From: Omphalotus guepiniiformis | Taxonomy: Eukaryota > Basidiomycota > Agaricomycetes > Agaricales > Omphalotaceae | NCBI GenBank assembly: GCA_028554645.1 | Contig: JAQOOI010000079.1 | Coordinates: 992,001 to 1,056,000, forward strand | DNA: 64,000 nucleotides | Direction of reading: 5' to 3' | Part shown: piece after piece, positions 13,794 to 24,618 of the stretch | Layout: each line of letters opens with the position of its first letter | Numbering within the stretch: the first letter of the stretch is position 1 | Translations under genes and position numbers: made by a program | Notes under the pieces: generated by a model | The model's database searches: none | Seen by the model: only the letters and a program-made list of their open reading frames with translations | What the model was told of the DNA's origin: nothing

Positions 13794-15983
13794 ATGCCAC
13801 TGAAAAAGAGAAAATACACACCTAGACCCAGAACGCAACCCCTTGGCAGGGGAAAAGCCTGTCTAAACTGCAGGTGCGTTACGGTCCTTATATAAAGTAC
13901 GATCCCCATTGATCCCGTTTTAGGCATTTAAAAATAGTAAGTAGATTGCATTCTTCATTACTGCTCAACTCTCAATGGCTTTCGCCAACAGAAATGCAAT
14001 GGCGCCAGACCCATATGCGACCAGTGCCAAGTATGTACTATTTCCCTTTCGTGCCGGTCAGGGTGGCTGATCAGCGATGTACGCCGCCTCAGCGGGTCGA
14101 AAAAGACGATCCCTGCGAGTACAGTGATTCGAGCCAGTCACAAACTCAAAAACTTCTCCGGGCTGTTACCCGGCTACAAACTCGAATTGTGGAGTTAGAA
14201 TGCCAGAAAAGTCATCGAGAACAGACGGAAATTAGCGAGTCGTCTGACAGCCGTACATCGTCACCTAGAACTTGCTCTGACAACTGCAACAGAGCACCTT
14301 ATCTGACTGGTTTAAAGCTGACAAGCTTAAACGCTTCAGATCGTTTTTGCTCCCAAGCGGACTTTCACTCTCATTCAGACTTGGGAGTATTGTTCTTCAT
14401 GCCTAATCATATTTCTACTTCCTCCTTGCTTGGGCTTGAGGTACGACCAATTTACGAATGTTTCTGCTTGTACTAAGAGCAACGCGTGCTAGGAACCCCC
14501 GTATCCAGTGAAGCAAATGTTGCTTTGTACATTTCTTTCTCATGCTCAAGAGATTGGATTCTTCCGACATCCCGAGCGATTCAAGGACTCTGCTCTTCAG
14601 GATCTCCCTCTCGGTGATCCTTCCAGACCATCGCCCTCACTTTTAAACGTGGTTTATCTCTGGGGTGCCCATTTCTCCCGGTCGCAGCTCCTTTTCTCCC
14701 GGTCGCAGCTCCTTTTCAACAATAAGGAGGAGTTTCTTCGCCGGGCACTGAGCTATGGCTCAAAGGATATAGCGAATAGCGGAATCACAAGAACAGAAAT
14801 TCTGAACGTGATTCAGACTCATGTCCTTCTCGCTAACTACTTTCTTTCGCAAAATCGGTCTGCTGAATCTGAATACCATACAGATAATGCTGCGTCGCTA
14901 GTGCTTTCGTATGGTTTTCACAAGATACGTTTATCACATTGTGCCGAAACTGTCAGCGGTCTTTTGTCGGACTCGGACTATGTTGCGGAAGGGGAAACAA
15001 TCAATGCATTCTGGACAGTCTACTGTCTCAGGAAACTCATGTCGACTTTATCCGAGCAGCCGTCGAGTACATTCGGAACACTACAATCACCGGAGGTAGA
15101 CATCGATACTCCCTGGCCTTTGAATATCGAAACTTACGAGACCGTAAGTCATGATTTCATGTCACTGGGCAGAGAATGACATAGCATTAGCAATCCGCGA
15201 CGTGCCTGCTTCAAACCTCTAGTACAATAACTGTATTCTTATTTTCCGGGACGGATGATAACGATCAGAAAATTGGTTTCACGAAAACCGCGTTTACGAA
15301 ATCATTTATCTTATTCTGTGAAGCCTCTCAACTCGCAGCCAGAAGAAGTGATTGTGAGGCTCAGCTCATCGCTGTTTCTAATTATTTGTGGTGCTGACGC
15401 ACTTCTTATAGACTCGTTTGAACAAGTTGATTTGTATCGCCGCACTTGCGCGACTCTGAATGAGCGTATCGTGACGTTTCGCTCCGCACTGTCTTCACAC
15501 CGCGAATGGCCACCATCACACCTAGAGAATATTTCTCATGCACTGCTGGCCGCTGGCTCGATGCTACTTCATCATATATTCTCCCATTCGATTATAGAAT
15601 GCAGGAGAAGATGCATGTCCGCGGCTAAAACTACGTTACACCTCCTGAAAAGCTTAGGCAGCGATTACACCAACTTTGTTGATCCCTTTGTTCTCGTATT
15701 GCATACCGAGACGTGCCGTGTTCTCTTGGAAGAGAACGCCTTAGATCTGAGACACAGGGATGATATGGGCGCATCATTTACAGAAGATCCCATCTGTACG
15801 GAGATAAAGACTGACCTTGAGACGGCTTTGCCGAGCGCTTTATACAGCCTATCTTCGTTGGCTAGCAGGAGTCCATTGGCTGGTGTGTTAGATAAAACCT
15901 GCATGCAAATGTATACTGACCTAGCATTGATAGATTATCACTTTCAAAAGTTTTGGGCAAAGTCTGTGTATCCTTCGCAGTAA
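13794..15983 (+). CDS. Zn2Cys6 fungal transcription factor
   Basis: Nuclear DNA-binding regulator. The N-terminus (MPLKKRKYTPRPRTQPLGRG) is basic and followed by a binuclear zinc cluster assembled over three exons: CLNCR / HLKI / KCNGARPICDQCQ, with the six Cys in the C-x2-C-x6-C-x5-C-x2-C pattern plus an outer Cys in PCEY. The linker DPCEYSDSSQSQ and the following probable coiled coil (LLRAVTRLQTRIVELE) are typical of basidiomycete members. The middle region (HAQEIGFFRHPERF, NAFWTVYCLRKLM) matches the fungal-specific transcription factor domain. Further joins: 14437-14491, 15143 to ~15223, and a donor inside SD|Y near 15352. The ORF ends at TAA 15983. An exact 21-bp tandem duplication gives a repeated FSRSQLL. 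Target genes unknown. Confidence 0.85.
14673..14714 (+). repeat. Exact 21-bp tandem duplication inside the transcription-factor coding region
   Basis: TTCTCCCGGTCGCAGCTCCT plus T occurs twice back to back. It keeps frame and duplicates seven residues (FSRSQLL FSRSQLL). Confidence 0.9.
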
Positions 15984-16221
15984 AAATTCTGGAAGGTCAC
16001 CATGGTTTATAATTTATCGCTATATATTGATCGCAAGTTGCTGGATACCGTTGTCCTGAGAGTTCGTGTATGTACATCTCTGTACTATATATTGCTACAG
16101 ATCAAGTTGATATACTCTGCTTTGACATCACGTGAGATGAACTTTGGAGTACCTCGGGCGAGGAAGGATTGCAATACTCTTTTTACTATTACTTCCATCT
16201 TCGGCCAGATAGACGCTTCCC

Positions 16222-16996
16222 ATGCGTCTCTCCTTTTTCTTTGTCTTGTCCTCCGTACTCTCAGCGGTATACGCGTGCGAAGGAGAATGTATCAACGGCA
16301 CTACGATCAAGTTCATCGAGAAGTATGAAACTCCGGTGAAAGCTATCATAAGTCAAACGGTAACTATGTTCTGGTGATCTCTGGCTCTTGTATTGCTCAT
16401 TTTGAAATCTCGCCCAGAGCCAAATGATTGATAGAGAATTCTCCATCTCAGAATCAAGCTCCATTCAGACTATCCTGTACAACGCATATACGGCGGGAAT
16501 CTACGAACCTCTCGAAGCATCAATCTTTCCCGGATATTTCCATGGCAAGTGTCAGCAAAATGGGGTTGACCCTCCTGGCTGTCCTAACCCGGATTGTCCT
16601 GTCGTCTGCGGAACGCCCGGCTCAATGGTTCATTTCTTCCCTACTCTGCGCAGTATCGCACACAACACGCATCGCGGGTTCTGGAGTAATTGCTCTGAAT
16701 CAAGCTCTTCGATGTCCTCGGAGATACACAAGCGCGTTATGAACAGCATATCTCGCTGTTCGGAAACTCCCCGACGCTCCTCTCGCGCCTTTGCTCTGTT
16801 GCGACGCAAATCTACACCAGATCGTCCATTGTCGCGATCTTGCACCACCATAGCCTCTGAGGATGTCTCCAAGAGGCTATCTGTAGTCCTGAAGAAGTTG
16901 CCGGACCTTCTGGCAGACAAATGTGACGCCCCGCATAACCTCTCCAAGTGCAGCTGGGCAGAAGAAATGAAGCAGTACATCCTACAGTTTCCGTAA
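16222..16996 (+). CDS. Small secreted cysteine-containing protein
   Basis: Two-exon gene. The first exon starts MRLSFFFVLSSVLSAVYACE, a clear signal peptide with cleavage expected near VYA|CE, followed by an N-glycosylation sequon (NGT). A GT-AG intron (about 16361-16418) joins it to a second exon containing the Cys/Pro-rich stretch CQQNGVDPPGCPNPDCPVVC, then a basic Ser-rich region and a C-terminal CSWAEEMKQYI. About 230 residues. I recognise no enzymatic domain; it looks like a lineage-specific small secreted protein. Role unknown. Confidence 0.62.
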
Positions 16997-17204
16997 AGCA
17001 GCGAACAGCGGACCAGAGCCGTTCTTTTAATATTCAACACAACGCTATCCCATTGCTATCCACATTCGCGTTAACAGTCCTAAATCGATTTGCCTTTCAC
17101 TGCGTCATTGACATATACCAGAATACATTTTTGTCGTTGGTGTAGACCTGTAATGTACAAGAATCAAAAGCCAAGATGGCTAGATCATCACATATATTCT
17201 TCCT

Positions 17205-18493
17205 TCACGTCTGAATCGACCGTAAACCTTCCCTGATGCGATGCTCCCAATACCTGCACAAATGAATCAGATGCTTTCAGAAACATAAAGAGCGTCCTTA
17301 CTTTTTGCGAATAGTATCATGCTCGTTTCCTAGCGACTTCCATAGCTGCAAACGAGAATCTTTGGTTGCTTCTGCACAATCACGGCATGGGCGCACGTAC
17401 CTCAGTTGCTTTCAGGATGCTGTCGCCACCTTCTGCTTCGTAAATATCTGCCAAAAACTCGATCGCAGCAGGGCAAGGCAATTGAGCACCTTTCGATGGC
17501 GGTGGGTTCTCCAGGTCAACGAGATCGGTTACATTTTCGTCCAACGGAACAGTGTATGGTTGGACAAAGCTCAGCATCTTTGCGTAGGGTTGGTGATTAT
17601 GATCAAGGATGCCTCTGAGGTAGTTCCATGCGGATGCATTGTTGGGAACCAAAGAGATGCTCTGCTTGACATAACTGCAAAAGGAATAAAAAAGTCCGGC
17701 AAGGAAACCTGGAGTTAATACAACGGGCTCACATCAGTTCTCTCTTTATAACCCTTTCTCTGTCTTCTTCGCCTTCCCTTACACCCGATTGAAACACAGT
17801 GAAAAACCGGTGATGCCAAGCAGAATTGTTGCGAACATCATGGTTCAACAAGTCATCGACAAAGTCCAACTCTCCACTCCAGAGACTGTTGTCGTTGAAA
17901 TACGCTAATAACCACTGTCGATAAGACCACGTATGGTAGTTCTTCGCATCCTCTTTGAACGTTTTCGCGATGAACACCAACTCTGGTCCAGGTTTGCGCA
18001 CCTCCATCATAAGGAGCTGGCGATGGTGCCAAACTTGATAAGTCTTGAGATGCTTGATAGCCAGTTCATCCATTAACCGAAGCTCGTCTTCCAAATTGGC
18101 TTTGAGCGCCAGAAGCGTCTCGTATCGATACTGCCTGGAGTTTTCAGCCAAATTGAGAAGTTAGCATTGCTGGGGAATTTAACGGTAAGGAAGGAACCGG
18201 CCAAACCATGCTGTATAATGAGCTGGATTCAATCGAATGATATGCTCGGTGAGCTCGAGCACTCTTTGGCTTTTCTCTCCGGATTTGACTATCCCTCGAA
18301 AGTAATCCGTCGCATCCTTGTCTGAGACGGCTCAAATATGAGTTGTTGCAGGAAATGAATACGACTGTGAAAGTTTTTACGAACATTCGTTCGTGTAGAA
18401 GATTGGTGCCAAAGGATTGACGTTCTCGTACTGTTCCAATGGCACGACATCCTTCCATTCTGGCCTCTCAGAGTAGGGTACAGAGTCGGACAT
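17205..18493 (-). CDS. RAM2: Protein farnesyltransferase / geranylgeranyltransferase I alpha subunit
   Basis: Alpha subunit shared by CaaX farnesyltransferase and geranylgeranyltransferase I in the cytosol; prenylates Ras/Rho-type GTPases with a beta subunit. Starts MSDSVPYSERPEWKDVVPLE at the ATG complementary to 18491-18493. Several PPTA repeats are visible as W-x2-R/Y-x2 helices: LNPAHYTAWFGR, KTYQVWHHRQLLMM, DAKNYHTWSYRQWLLAYF, NNSAWHHRFF and NNASAWNYLRG. The C-terminus, after a final small exon, ends YWEHRIREGLRSIQT. Four or five short introns. Length (about 330-340 residues) is normal for the family. The next gene upstream on the minus strand is the Yra1-like gene, with ~280 bp between. 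Confidence 0.9.
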
Positions 18494-18772
18494 GGTAGAG
18501 GTTTGGTGGAAAGTTTATACAACGGATGGCTATGATCATCACGTTGATTTTGTCTTCATTGTTCCTGAGTCTCAATTGTTCTGTCTCGCTATACACAAAG
18601 ATGATCATCGAGTGCATCGATTGTTAAAACGTACACGAGAGCAGGAGACATAGGACAAGTCGTACGTAGTGTAATTCGATAAGGTATCACAAAGAGAGAA
18701 AAAGACTAAGATAACGTCTGACAATGCAAGAAAAGTGGAACCCAAAACAACTTATACATACAATCCAACCTC

Positions 18773-20376
18773 CTAAGCCGCGGGAGCTGCCGTGGTCGTG
18801 GTAGTCGTGGTCGTAGCATTGTTCGCAGTATAATCCTGAGAGCCATAATCAGAACCATCAATACAAGAGCGTAGCATGATTACCCACCTCCATCTCGGCA
18901 TCAAGATCAGCAGCAGTCTTCGGCGCTCGGTCAGCCTTGCGCTTGCCGCCGCCACCACCACCACCACCACGACGTCGTCCTCCCCTACCCACACCCCTTC
19001 AATTTTACGAGGATGAGCACAAGCTTGATATCAACAACAAAAACTTACCTGGGACCGCCGCGAGCGGCAGTAGTGCCAGTGGTACCATTGGTAGCAGCGG
19101 GGGCTACACGAGAAACAAGCGAAGGGGCAGGGTCCACAACAATCTCGATCTTCATGGGGCGGTCTGGAGACGGGGCGAAAAAGGTCGCCATAAGTTCGTG
19201 CGTGCAGAAAGAGAAGAAGCGAGGCATTCATTAGTTGGCGATGTCACGGCAGCGGGGAGGAAGTAAGTAAAGATGAACGAATACGATTAAGCGCTTTGCA
19301 GGAACAAATTTCACTCCCAAGTCATCCCCCTTGTTGCACTTCTAAAGATTCAAGATCTTGTCTCTGTCCTGTAGCGACCTCAACAAGAACCTGACCAATT
19401 CGAGCTGCGCAACGTAAGCGAGAGCGAAGCTTTGAGAGTAAGTCAGGCATGGCGGAGCCTCCACCCTAAGTCTCTTCCCCAATACACCATACCGGACCCA
19501 CACAACAGATGGGCTTTCACTGGGGCTTCAAGAGCTACTAGCTGGATCGAGCTAGGGCCTGCCACTTTGATTATCGCACCCAGGGATGGCTGATGGCACT
19601 GCAAGGTTGATCAGACCTGCGCGTGCATTCTCAAAGCCATCACCATTCTATACACCATCCCCACTTAGTGCCACAGCAGTCGCCAGAAAGGAGCGTAAGT
19701 TGCCGGGACCACTCGGACAGAGACTGAGAGCTATGAATCTTCTGCAACTCAAAAGAGATGATGAGGTAGAAACGCAACACTCGGGTTTCCGAGAGTGGTG
19801 CCACGAGAAGACGAAGACGAGATGCAAACGATAGGAGAGGCGATACTAACTGCCATCGATAAGTCGGTTGTTGTATTGCTGGTATGCCTTGGTGCCGTCT
19901 CCTTTGCGTTGGAAACGGACCGAAGCAATACCCTTCGAACGACCATTGCTGTCGTGGTGCAGAGTAACCTCGCGGAGAGCACCGACGGTAGACTGAAAGA
20001 GCTCCTATGACGAAACAAATGAGCACCATGCAGAACAAGGAGTTCACATTGCACACTACTTACTCTGACGTTGGGCTCGGTCACATCAGGAGGAAGATTC
20101 GAGACAATGATTTTGTCAGCGGCCTGAGGCTGAGCGGCAGGGGTTGGGGCAGCTGCAGCCTTGGCAACATTGGCTTTCGCCCTCTGTCGAGCAACAGGGC
20201 TTACACCAGCATTTCCAAGTACCTGTGCTCGGGCGTTTCTACCGCTGGAGCGACGAGCGTTTTTGGGGCGCGTTTTTATGATCTAGAGAAAATTTGGAAG
20301 GATTTCACGGTTGAATTTGAATGGCTTGGATGCATGGCGACGAGACGTTGCCCACCTCGTCGAGTGACTTGTCCAT
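18773..20376 (-). CDS. YRA1: Yra1/ALYREF-type mRNA export adaptor (RRM, TREX)
   Basis: RNA-binding adaptor loading export factor onto spliced mRNA in the nucleus. Translation on the minus strand gives an N-terminal basic box (MDKSLDEVIKTRPKNARR), an Ala/Pro/Gln linker, an RRM with RNP2-like KIIVSNLPPDVTE and RNP1-like GRSKGIASVRF, a Gly-Arg-rich tail, and a final acidic/Thr-rich segment ending TTAAPAA. The order (REF-N box, RRM, RGG, C-tail) is the ALYREF layout. The exon carrying most of the RRM is followed by a 687-nt intron (19164-19850, donor GTTAGT, acceptor CTCCAG), more than ten times the local norm, placed just before RPMKIEIVV at the end of the RRM. Two further short introns lie at about 18840-18890 and 18993-19050. 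Confidence 0.87.
19164..19850 (-). other. Unusually long (687-nt) intron of the Yra1/ALYREF gene
   Basis: Bounded by donor ATGGCA|GTTAGT and acceptor CTCCAG|ACCGCC on the minus strand. Other introns in the window are mostly 45-65 nt. The open frames I see inside it on either strand match no protein. S. cerevisiae YRA1 is known for a long, inefficiently spliced intron used in autoregulation; the parallel here is inference. Confidence 0.75.
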
Positions 20377-20584
20377 AGTGTGTTAAGTGAAGGCCCAAAA
20401 AAGTGGAAGAGAATATATCAACGAGGGGGGTATTGGGGTGGTTCAGGACAAAGGACGACAGTGGAAACGCGACGCCTGAATGAGTCGGAGCTTGTAGTAA
20501 TTCGCACTCCGCAAGCGGTGCCTAAATCTCCTCGTGACCTAAGCGGCCTTCCTCAAGCTTCCAAGTTCCAGTCAATATCTATTC
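20377..20584. promoter_or_regulatory. Shared divergent upstream region of Yra1-like and RPC31-like genes
   Basis: The start codons of two divergent nuclear RNA-metabolism genes are 208 bp apart, so one short region must serve both. No specific element is assigned. Confidence 0.5.
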
Positions 20585-21501
20585 ATGTCTGGTCGTGGTG
20601 GACGAGGAGGTGGACGAGGAGGAAGAGGTGGTGGAAGGGGAGGCTTCGGCTCAGGAGCCTTACCACCTATGGGCCTGTCATTTGCTGATATCCAGTCACT
20701 GTCAAGGGAAGGCACTGCCCTGTATCCTGTACGAATCCTAATATCACAACCTGTAATTCTGGCTTATTCGCTTCGATTTAGCCTATGCGACCTCCCGTAT
20801 TGACGGAATATTCAGAGAAAGAGAAACGGATCGCCAAGTTACAGATTGGGTTTGCTTCTCGAATGCGGAAGTCACCATATTATGTTGTCGAACCCACAAA
20901 ATCATCAGGTAGCGTGCATGTTTGGTCTTGTCAAATAGATTCTCAGAATGGGGTCATCAGAATTGCCTCGGTATTCCGATAGGTATCGTCCTTCTGCAGC
21001 ATTGCAGCCGACCCTAAAACGGGAAAGTCTCCATGCACCGTTTTTTCCTACCGAGATCTTTGAGGGTTACTTCAATACTAGGAAGAAAATGAAAAGTATG
21101 CCTGCTTCATCGCTACTTGAAATGGATCTGATTTCCTCTTCAGTGTCCCAGAAGAGCTCTCAAAAAAAGAGACTGAATCTGGATGAGATGTTGGACGACG
21201 AAGAGCCGGTACATTCAGCTTTTTCATTTCTTTGTGTCCGTCTTCCTGACTAGTCTCTGGTACTTCTTAGGAGAAATCCGACAACGAGGGATCGAACCTA
21301 GGCTCGCAAGACGCCGCGTCTGATTATGACGCTGAAGAAGAATACGACAATGACTATGCCGACAACTATTTCGACAACGGTGAAGCCGATGACATTGACG
21401 ATCTTGGAGGAGGTGATGATGCCGGTGGGGGTATGTCCGTTTTGTAACCAAGGTGTCAACGATCAGCTTCTCACATTTTTGCAGGTGGCGACTACGACTA
21501 G
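20585..21501 (+). CDS. RPC31: RNA polymerase III subunit RPC7 / Rpc31
   Basis: Subunit of the Pol III initiation subcomplex (with Rpc34 and Rpc82). Starts MSGRGGRGGGRGG with a Gly-Arg-rich N-terminus. The middle has the conserved stretch FFPTEIFEGYF followed by a basic segment (TRKKMK, KSSQKKRLNLDEML), and the C-terminus is strongly acidic (DYDAEEEYDNDYADNYF, then DDIDDLGGG) ending GGDYD at TAG 21499-21501. This basic-core, acidic-tail layout is diagnostic for the family. Five short introns, for example 20728 to ~20780 joining LYP to PMRPP, and one ending just before ELPRYSDRYRP. Head to head with the Yra1 gene with a ~208-bp shared upstream region. Confidence 0.85.
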
Positions 21502-22101
21502 AGATTTGGACCTTGCCAAGATTCCCGAATTCGATGTGCCTACCACAATAAATCTGGTATGCATTTGAGGGATTTGCTAGGATCCGTCGTCGTGTCGATC
21601 GGTCATTTTCTGGCGGTCGTGTCCGATGGTTGGACTCACTACCGAGCCTTGAGCAATCGTCCACATTTATTGGCTGGCCTTGCTTGTGTTCCTGGGTCAC
21701 CGGTCACCGATGAGTCATACCCCATATTGAAGCATATGCTGTCGCCCTTCTCTCGAACGTACATTCACCGTAGTTGGGTTCGTTACGATGTGCCAAGCCA
21801 GCGGTAAAGCTCAAAAAATTACTGAGTAGCATATCAGGTAGCATCCTGATGAGATACAGTACCTATTCATGTAGTATAGGAACGCAATGAAATATTGCAG
21901 GTTGTATGAATGTTTAGTGTGAGCAGAGAAATATTCCCATGCTAATACAAAACTTACTCCGTACGTCAAGACCGAGCCTTTGATGTTTATTGCCCGTTTA
22001 TTGCCAACAAGTTGATTGGCACAAGCACTGCCCAGCCACGTTTGGGTATTCTTCATTTACCATGAGCTAGAAATACTCCAGCCAGCTCTGTCGTCTTCTC
22101 C
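21502..22101. other. Intergenic region downstream of RPC31-like gene
   Basis: No gene recognised. Small open frames on both strands lack motifs. Confidence 0.4.
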
Positions 22102-22965
22102 ATGAGCAGTACAAGGCCAACCGGGAACCAGATGACAGCAGATTATCATTATGTAGGCGCTCTGGTACTGGTACCAGTTCAGCTCGCAATCTTGTACTTC
22201 GTATCCTCGAAGACGTCCATCTCCACCCACTATCATCATATGCCCACGGAAATCTTTACTCTTGCATTTGTTGAAACGATTCTATTGACATTCTTCCTTC
22301 TCAGTATCGCGCTCCTGCAGACTATCCTGTTCGTCTGGGGATTGGCTCTTTGCGCTGGCCATCTACTCTCTGCTCGATGGCGGGGGGAAGAATACCACCT
22401 ACCTGTTCGCAAGAGAGACTTGATCCTCCTTGCAGCATCCATACCTGCTTGCACTGTGGTTGCATTGACCGCAGCTGTAGCCTCTCGACCCCTGAATGCT
22501 GGTATACTGGAAGGTTCCAAAGAGATTCTGAGAATCATCTTCCCTTTCATCTTGACCACACCATTTCTCGCAGCTGGATTATGGACTCTGCACCGTGGCT
22601 ACAACAGTGATCTATTGCGTCCTCCTTCTCAATTAGATCACGCAATGCTAGCTTTCTCTACCTCGAATTCTACTACTTCGTCATTTCCCAGAAGCAAAGC
22701 GAAACGGAAAAGCGACAGACACGTCTGGATTCTTGGCCTCCTCTTACTCCCAATCTACACCCTTTTGATATATTATCCTCCAGGGAACTCTCCGTCGATA
22801 TCGGTTTCACCGAATGTCATGGATCCACGATTGATTCTCTCGCCGCTGATTCGTAGTGTTACAACCTTTTTGATGCTCGGACTCGTCGTACTGTTCAGCG
22901 CCGTCGCCGTTCAGGAGATTCGGAGACGAAGAATGAGAGCTAGAACTCGACGGATGCAGCCTTAG
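22102..22965 (+). CDS. Multi-pass membrane protein of unknown function
   Basis: Intronless 287-codon frame starting MSSTRPTGNQMTADYH. About six hydrophobic segments are visible: around residues 15-35 (VGALVLVPVQLAILYFV), 53-85 (FVETILLTFFLLSIALLQ), 105-125 (LILLAASIPACTVVALTA), 145-163 (IIFPFILTTPFLAAGL), 210-225 (VWILGLLLLPIYTLLIYY) and 250-270 (SVTTFLMLGLVVLFSAVAV). The tail is very basic (EIRRRRMRARTRRMQP), suggesting a cytosolic C-terminus. I recognise no family. Membrane-like composition and a clean single frame make it a credible gene. Confidence 0.65.
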   Translation: MSSTRPTGNQMTADYHYVGALVLVPVQLAILYFVSSKTSISTHYHHMPTEIFTLAFVETILLTFFLLSIALLQTILFVWGLALCAGHLLSARWRGEEYHLPVRKRDLILLAASIPACTVVALTAAVASRPLNAGILEGSKEILRIIFPFILTTPFLAAGLWTLHRGYNSDLLRPPSQLDHAMLAFSTSNSTTSSFPRSKAKRKSDRHVWILGLLLLPIYTLLIYYPPGNSPSISVSPNVMDPRLILSPLIRSVTTFLMLGLVVLFSAVAVQEIRRRRMRARTRRMQP

Positions 22966-24618
22966 GAGTGGTGTGTAGGAGTAGGTTGACAAGAATCTTT
23001 GTCCGAGTCGTCAGTGACTTCGCTTTGGAATCGGGAGCTTCTAGGCATTGAGCGGTGGCACGGAGCTTCTCAAGAACCTTCCTGGGGCCAGCCTTTATTC
23101 GACATATTCCCTGTATCCCTGCCAGTGGTGTCTTCCTCGTGTATATCGCACTTTTGGAAATCCCACACAGCAGCACAGAATTCACTGCGATACCTTAATA
23201 TCAGGCACGCCTTCGTTTGCCTCGAGCGAGCAGACAATGGGATGCACGAAGGCATGCGGTTTTCCCTCCGTTGGCTCAGTCGCTGTATCTATTAAATGCC
23301 GGTGATGTGTAGGACGTTGATGAACTCAGTGTACATGACTCAGTAGCAGTATGCGAGCTGATGCCCGCTACCTGAACTAGCAAAGTCAACCGAGGGTGAC
23401 TGTCTTCTGCCCTCCATCACATTCATCTAATCTGGTTAGTTATCCCCTCATAGCTACGCCGGGTACTCGACACAAATGGTTTGCTCTCTGCTGCTCGGCC
23501 ATCTTACTTGCGATTCCTTCATTCGGGGGCTCTGATTCCATTGATATTCGGCTGCATGACTGATAACCTCTAGCTGCGTGTTTGCTTCTTGTTCATAGAC
23601 TCATCGGTAGGATTCTCTCGGCCTATTTTAATTCTCCTACATTCTGCTCCCCACTTCATACAAATTAATGGAAGCCAGCCACAAGAGCTGGCCTTACTCT
23701 TTGCTGGATTCTATGTTTAGACTCTCTTACCTTGCATAATCACTGCACTCGAACAGACTTTTGTTTGGATACTACTTAATTACAATGCAATATGGAGAAA
23801 AAAGGAAGATCACAAATCAACATTTGATCTATTTGTAGCTCAGGCTTCAGCCTCAAGTACCAGGTCGGCCTATCCAATGGCAACTAGCATTTGTCTCCTC
23901 TGAGACACAAGGGTTGTTGGTAGATGATCATCTGGAAAATACCCCTTGCAGTAGCCATATGCCTCACAGAATGTGAGGTTATTTACGTCTCCAATAGATG
24001 TCAGTTGTGGAAGCACAACTACCTAAGAACAGGCAGATTGTCAAACAGCAAGGATCTGGGAACAGAAAAGGACTGACAGTGTTGTGGGGGGAAGGGACAG
24101 TTTCGCCCCAGGGGAATGTTCCATCTGAAAATGGAACCTCTCTGAGGTTGTTGGGAGGGTGGTGGTAGAAGTTATCAGTCTGTACAGAATGTGTCAAAGG
24201 TGCAGTTCGGTAGGATTTTCGGCCATGGTGTCGAGGTGTAAAGGGCAGCGAGGCGAGAGACAGAAAAGTGAACAAATGTGAACGAGGAGACGAATGTGAA
24301 CGAGGAGAAAGAAGCTGGCTCCCAGAAACTGAAACGCGGACGCGACGCGCTCGAGCGGAATCTCACGATCACGTGCGCGCGCCCTCCCCCGCCGGAATGA
24401 CGTCATTGTGCGATCCAGTACACGGTCCACAAACCAATTTTCCAAACTGAATGGTGTGTTCCAAATGAATATATGAATGTTAATTCTGCACTGCTAAAAA
24501 ATGTGAATGCCAAGTAATAAACCAGCAAAGAACTGGAAGAAAATGTAGAGCAAATAATAAAAAAACCAGCCATCTGGGCCTAGGAAACAAATACTACATA
24601 AAGAAGAATCACATCGTC
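22966..24618. other. Long intergenic region, no gene recognised
   Basis: About 1.65 kb between the membrane-protein gene and the golgin gene. Short frames on both strands (for example minus 22940-23185 and 23979-24275) have no motifs. A small direct repeat, GTGAACGAGGAGA, occurs twice around 24279-24308. Confidence 0.45.

Noticed and set aside
13282..13803. 173-codon frame overlapping the start of the Zn2Cys6 gene
   Set aside because: Wrong frame relative to the zinc-cluster exon, which starts at 13794; no protein motif.
18940..18975. CCG/CCACCA trinucleotide run as a microsatellite
   Set aside because: It is the coding sequence for the Gly/Arg-rich tail of the Yra1-like protein on the minus strand.
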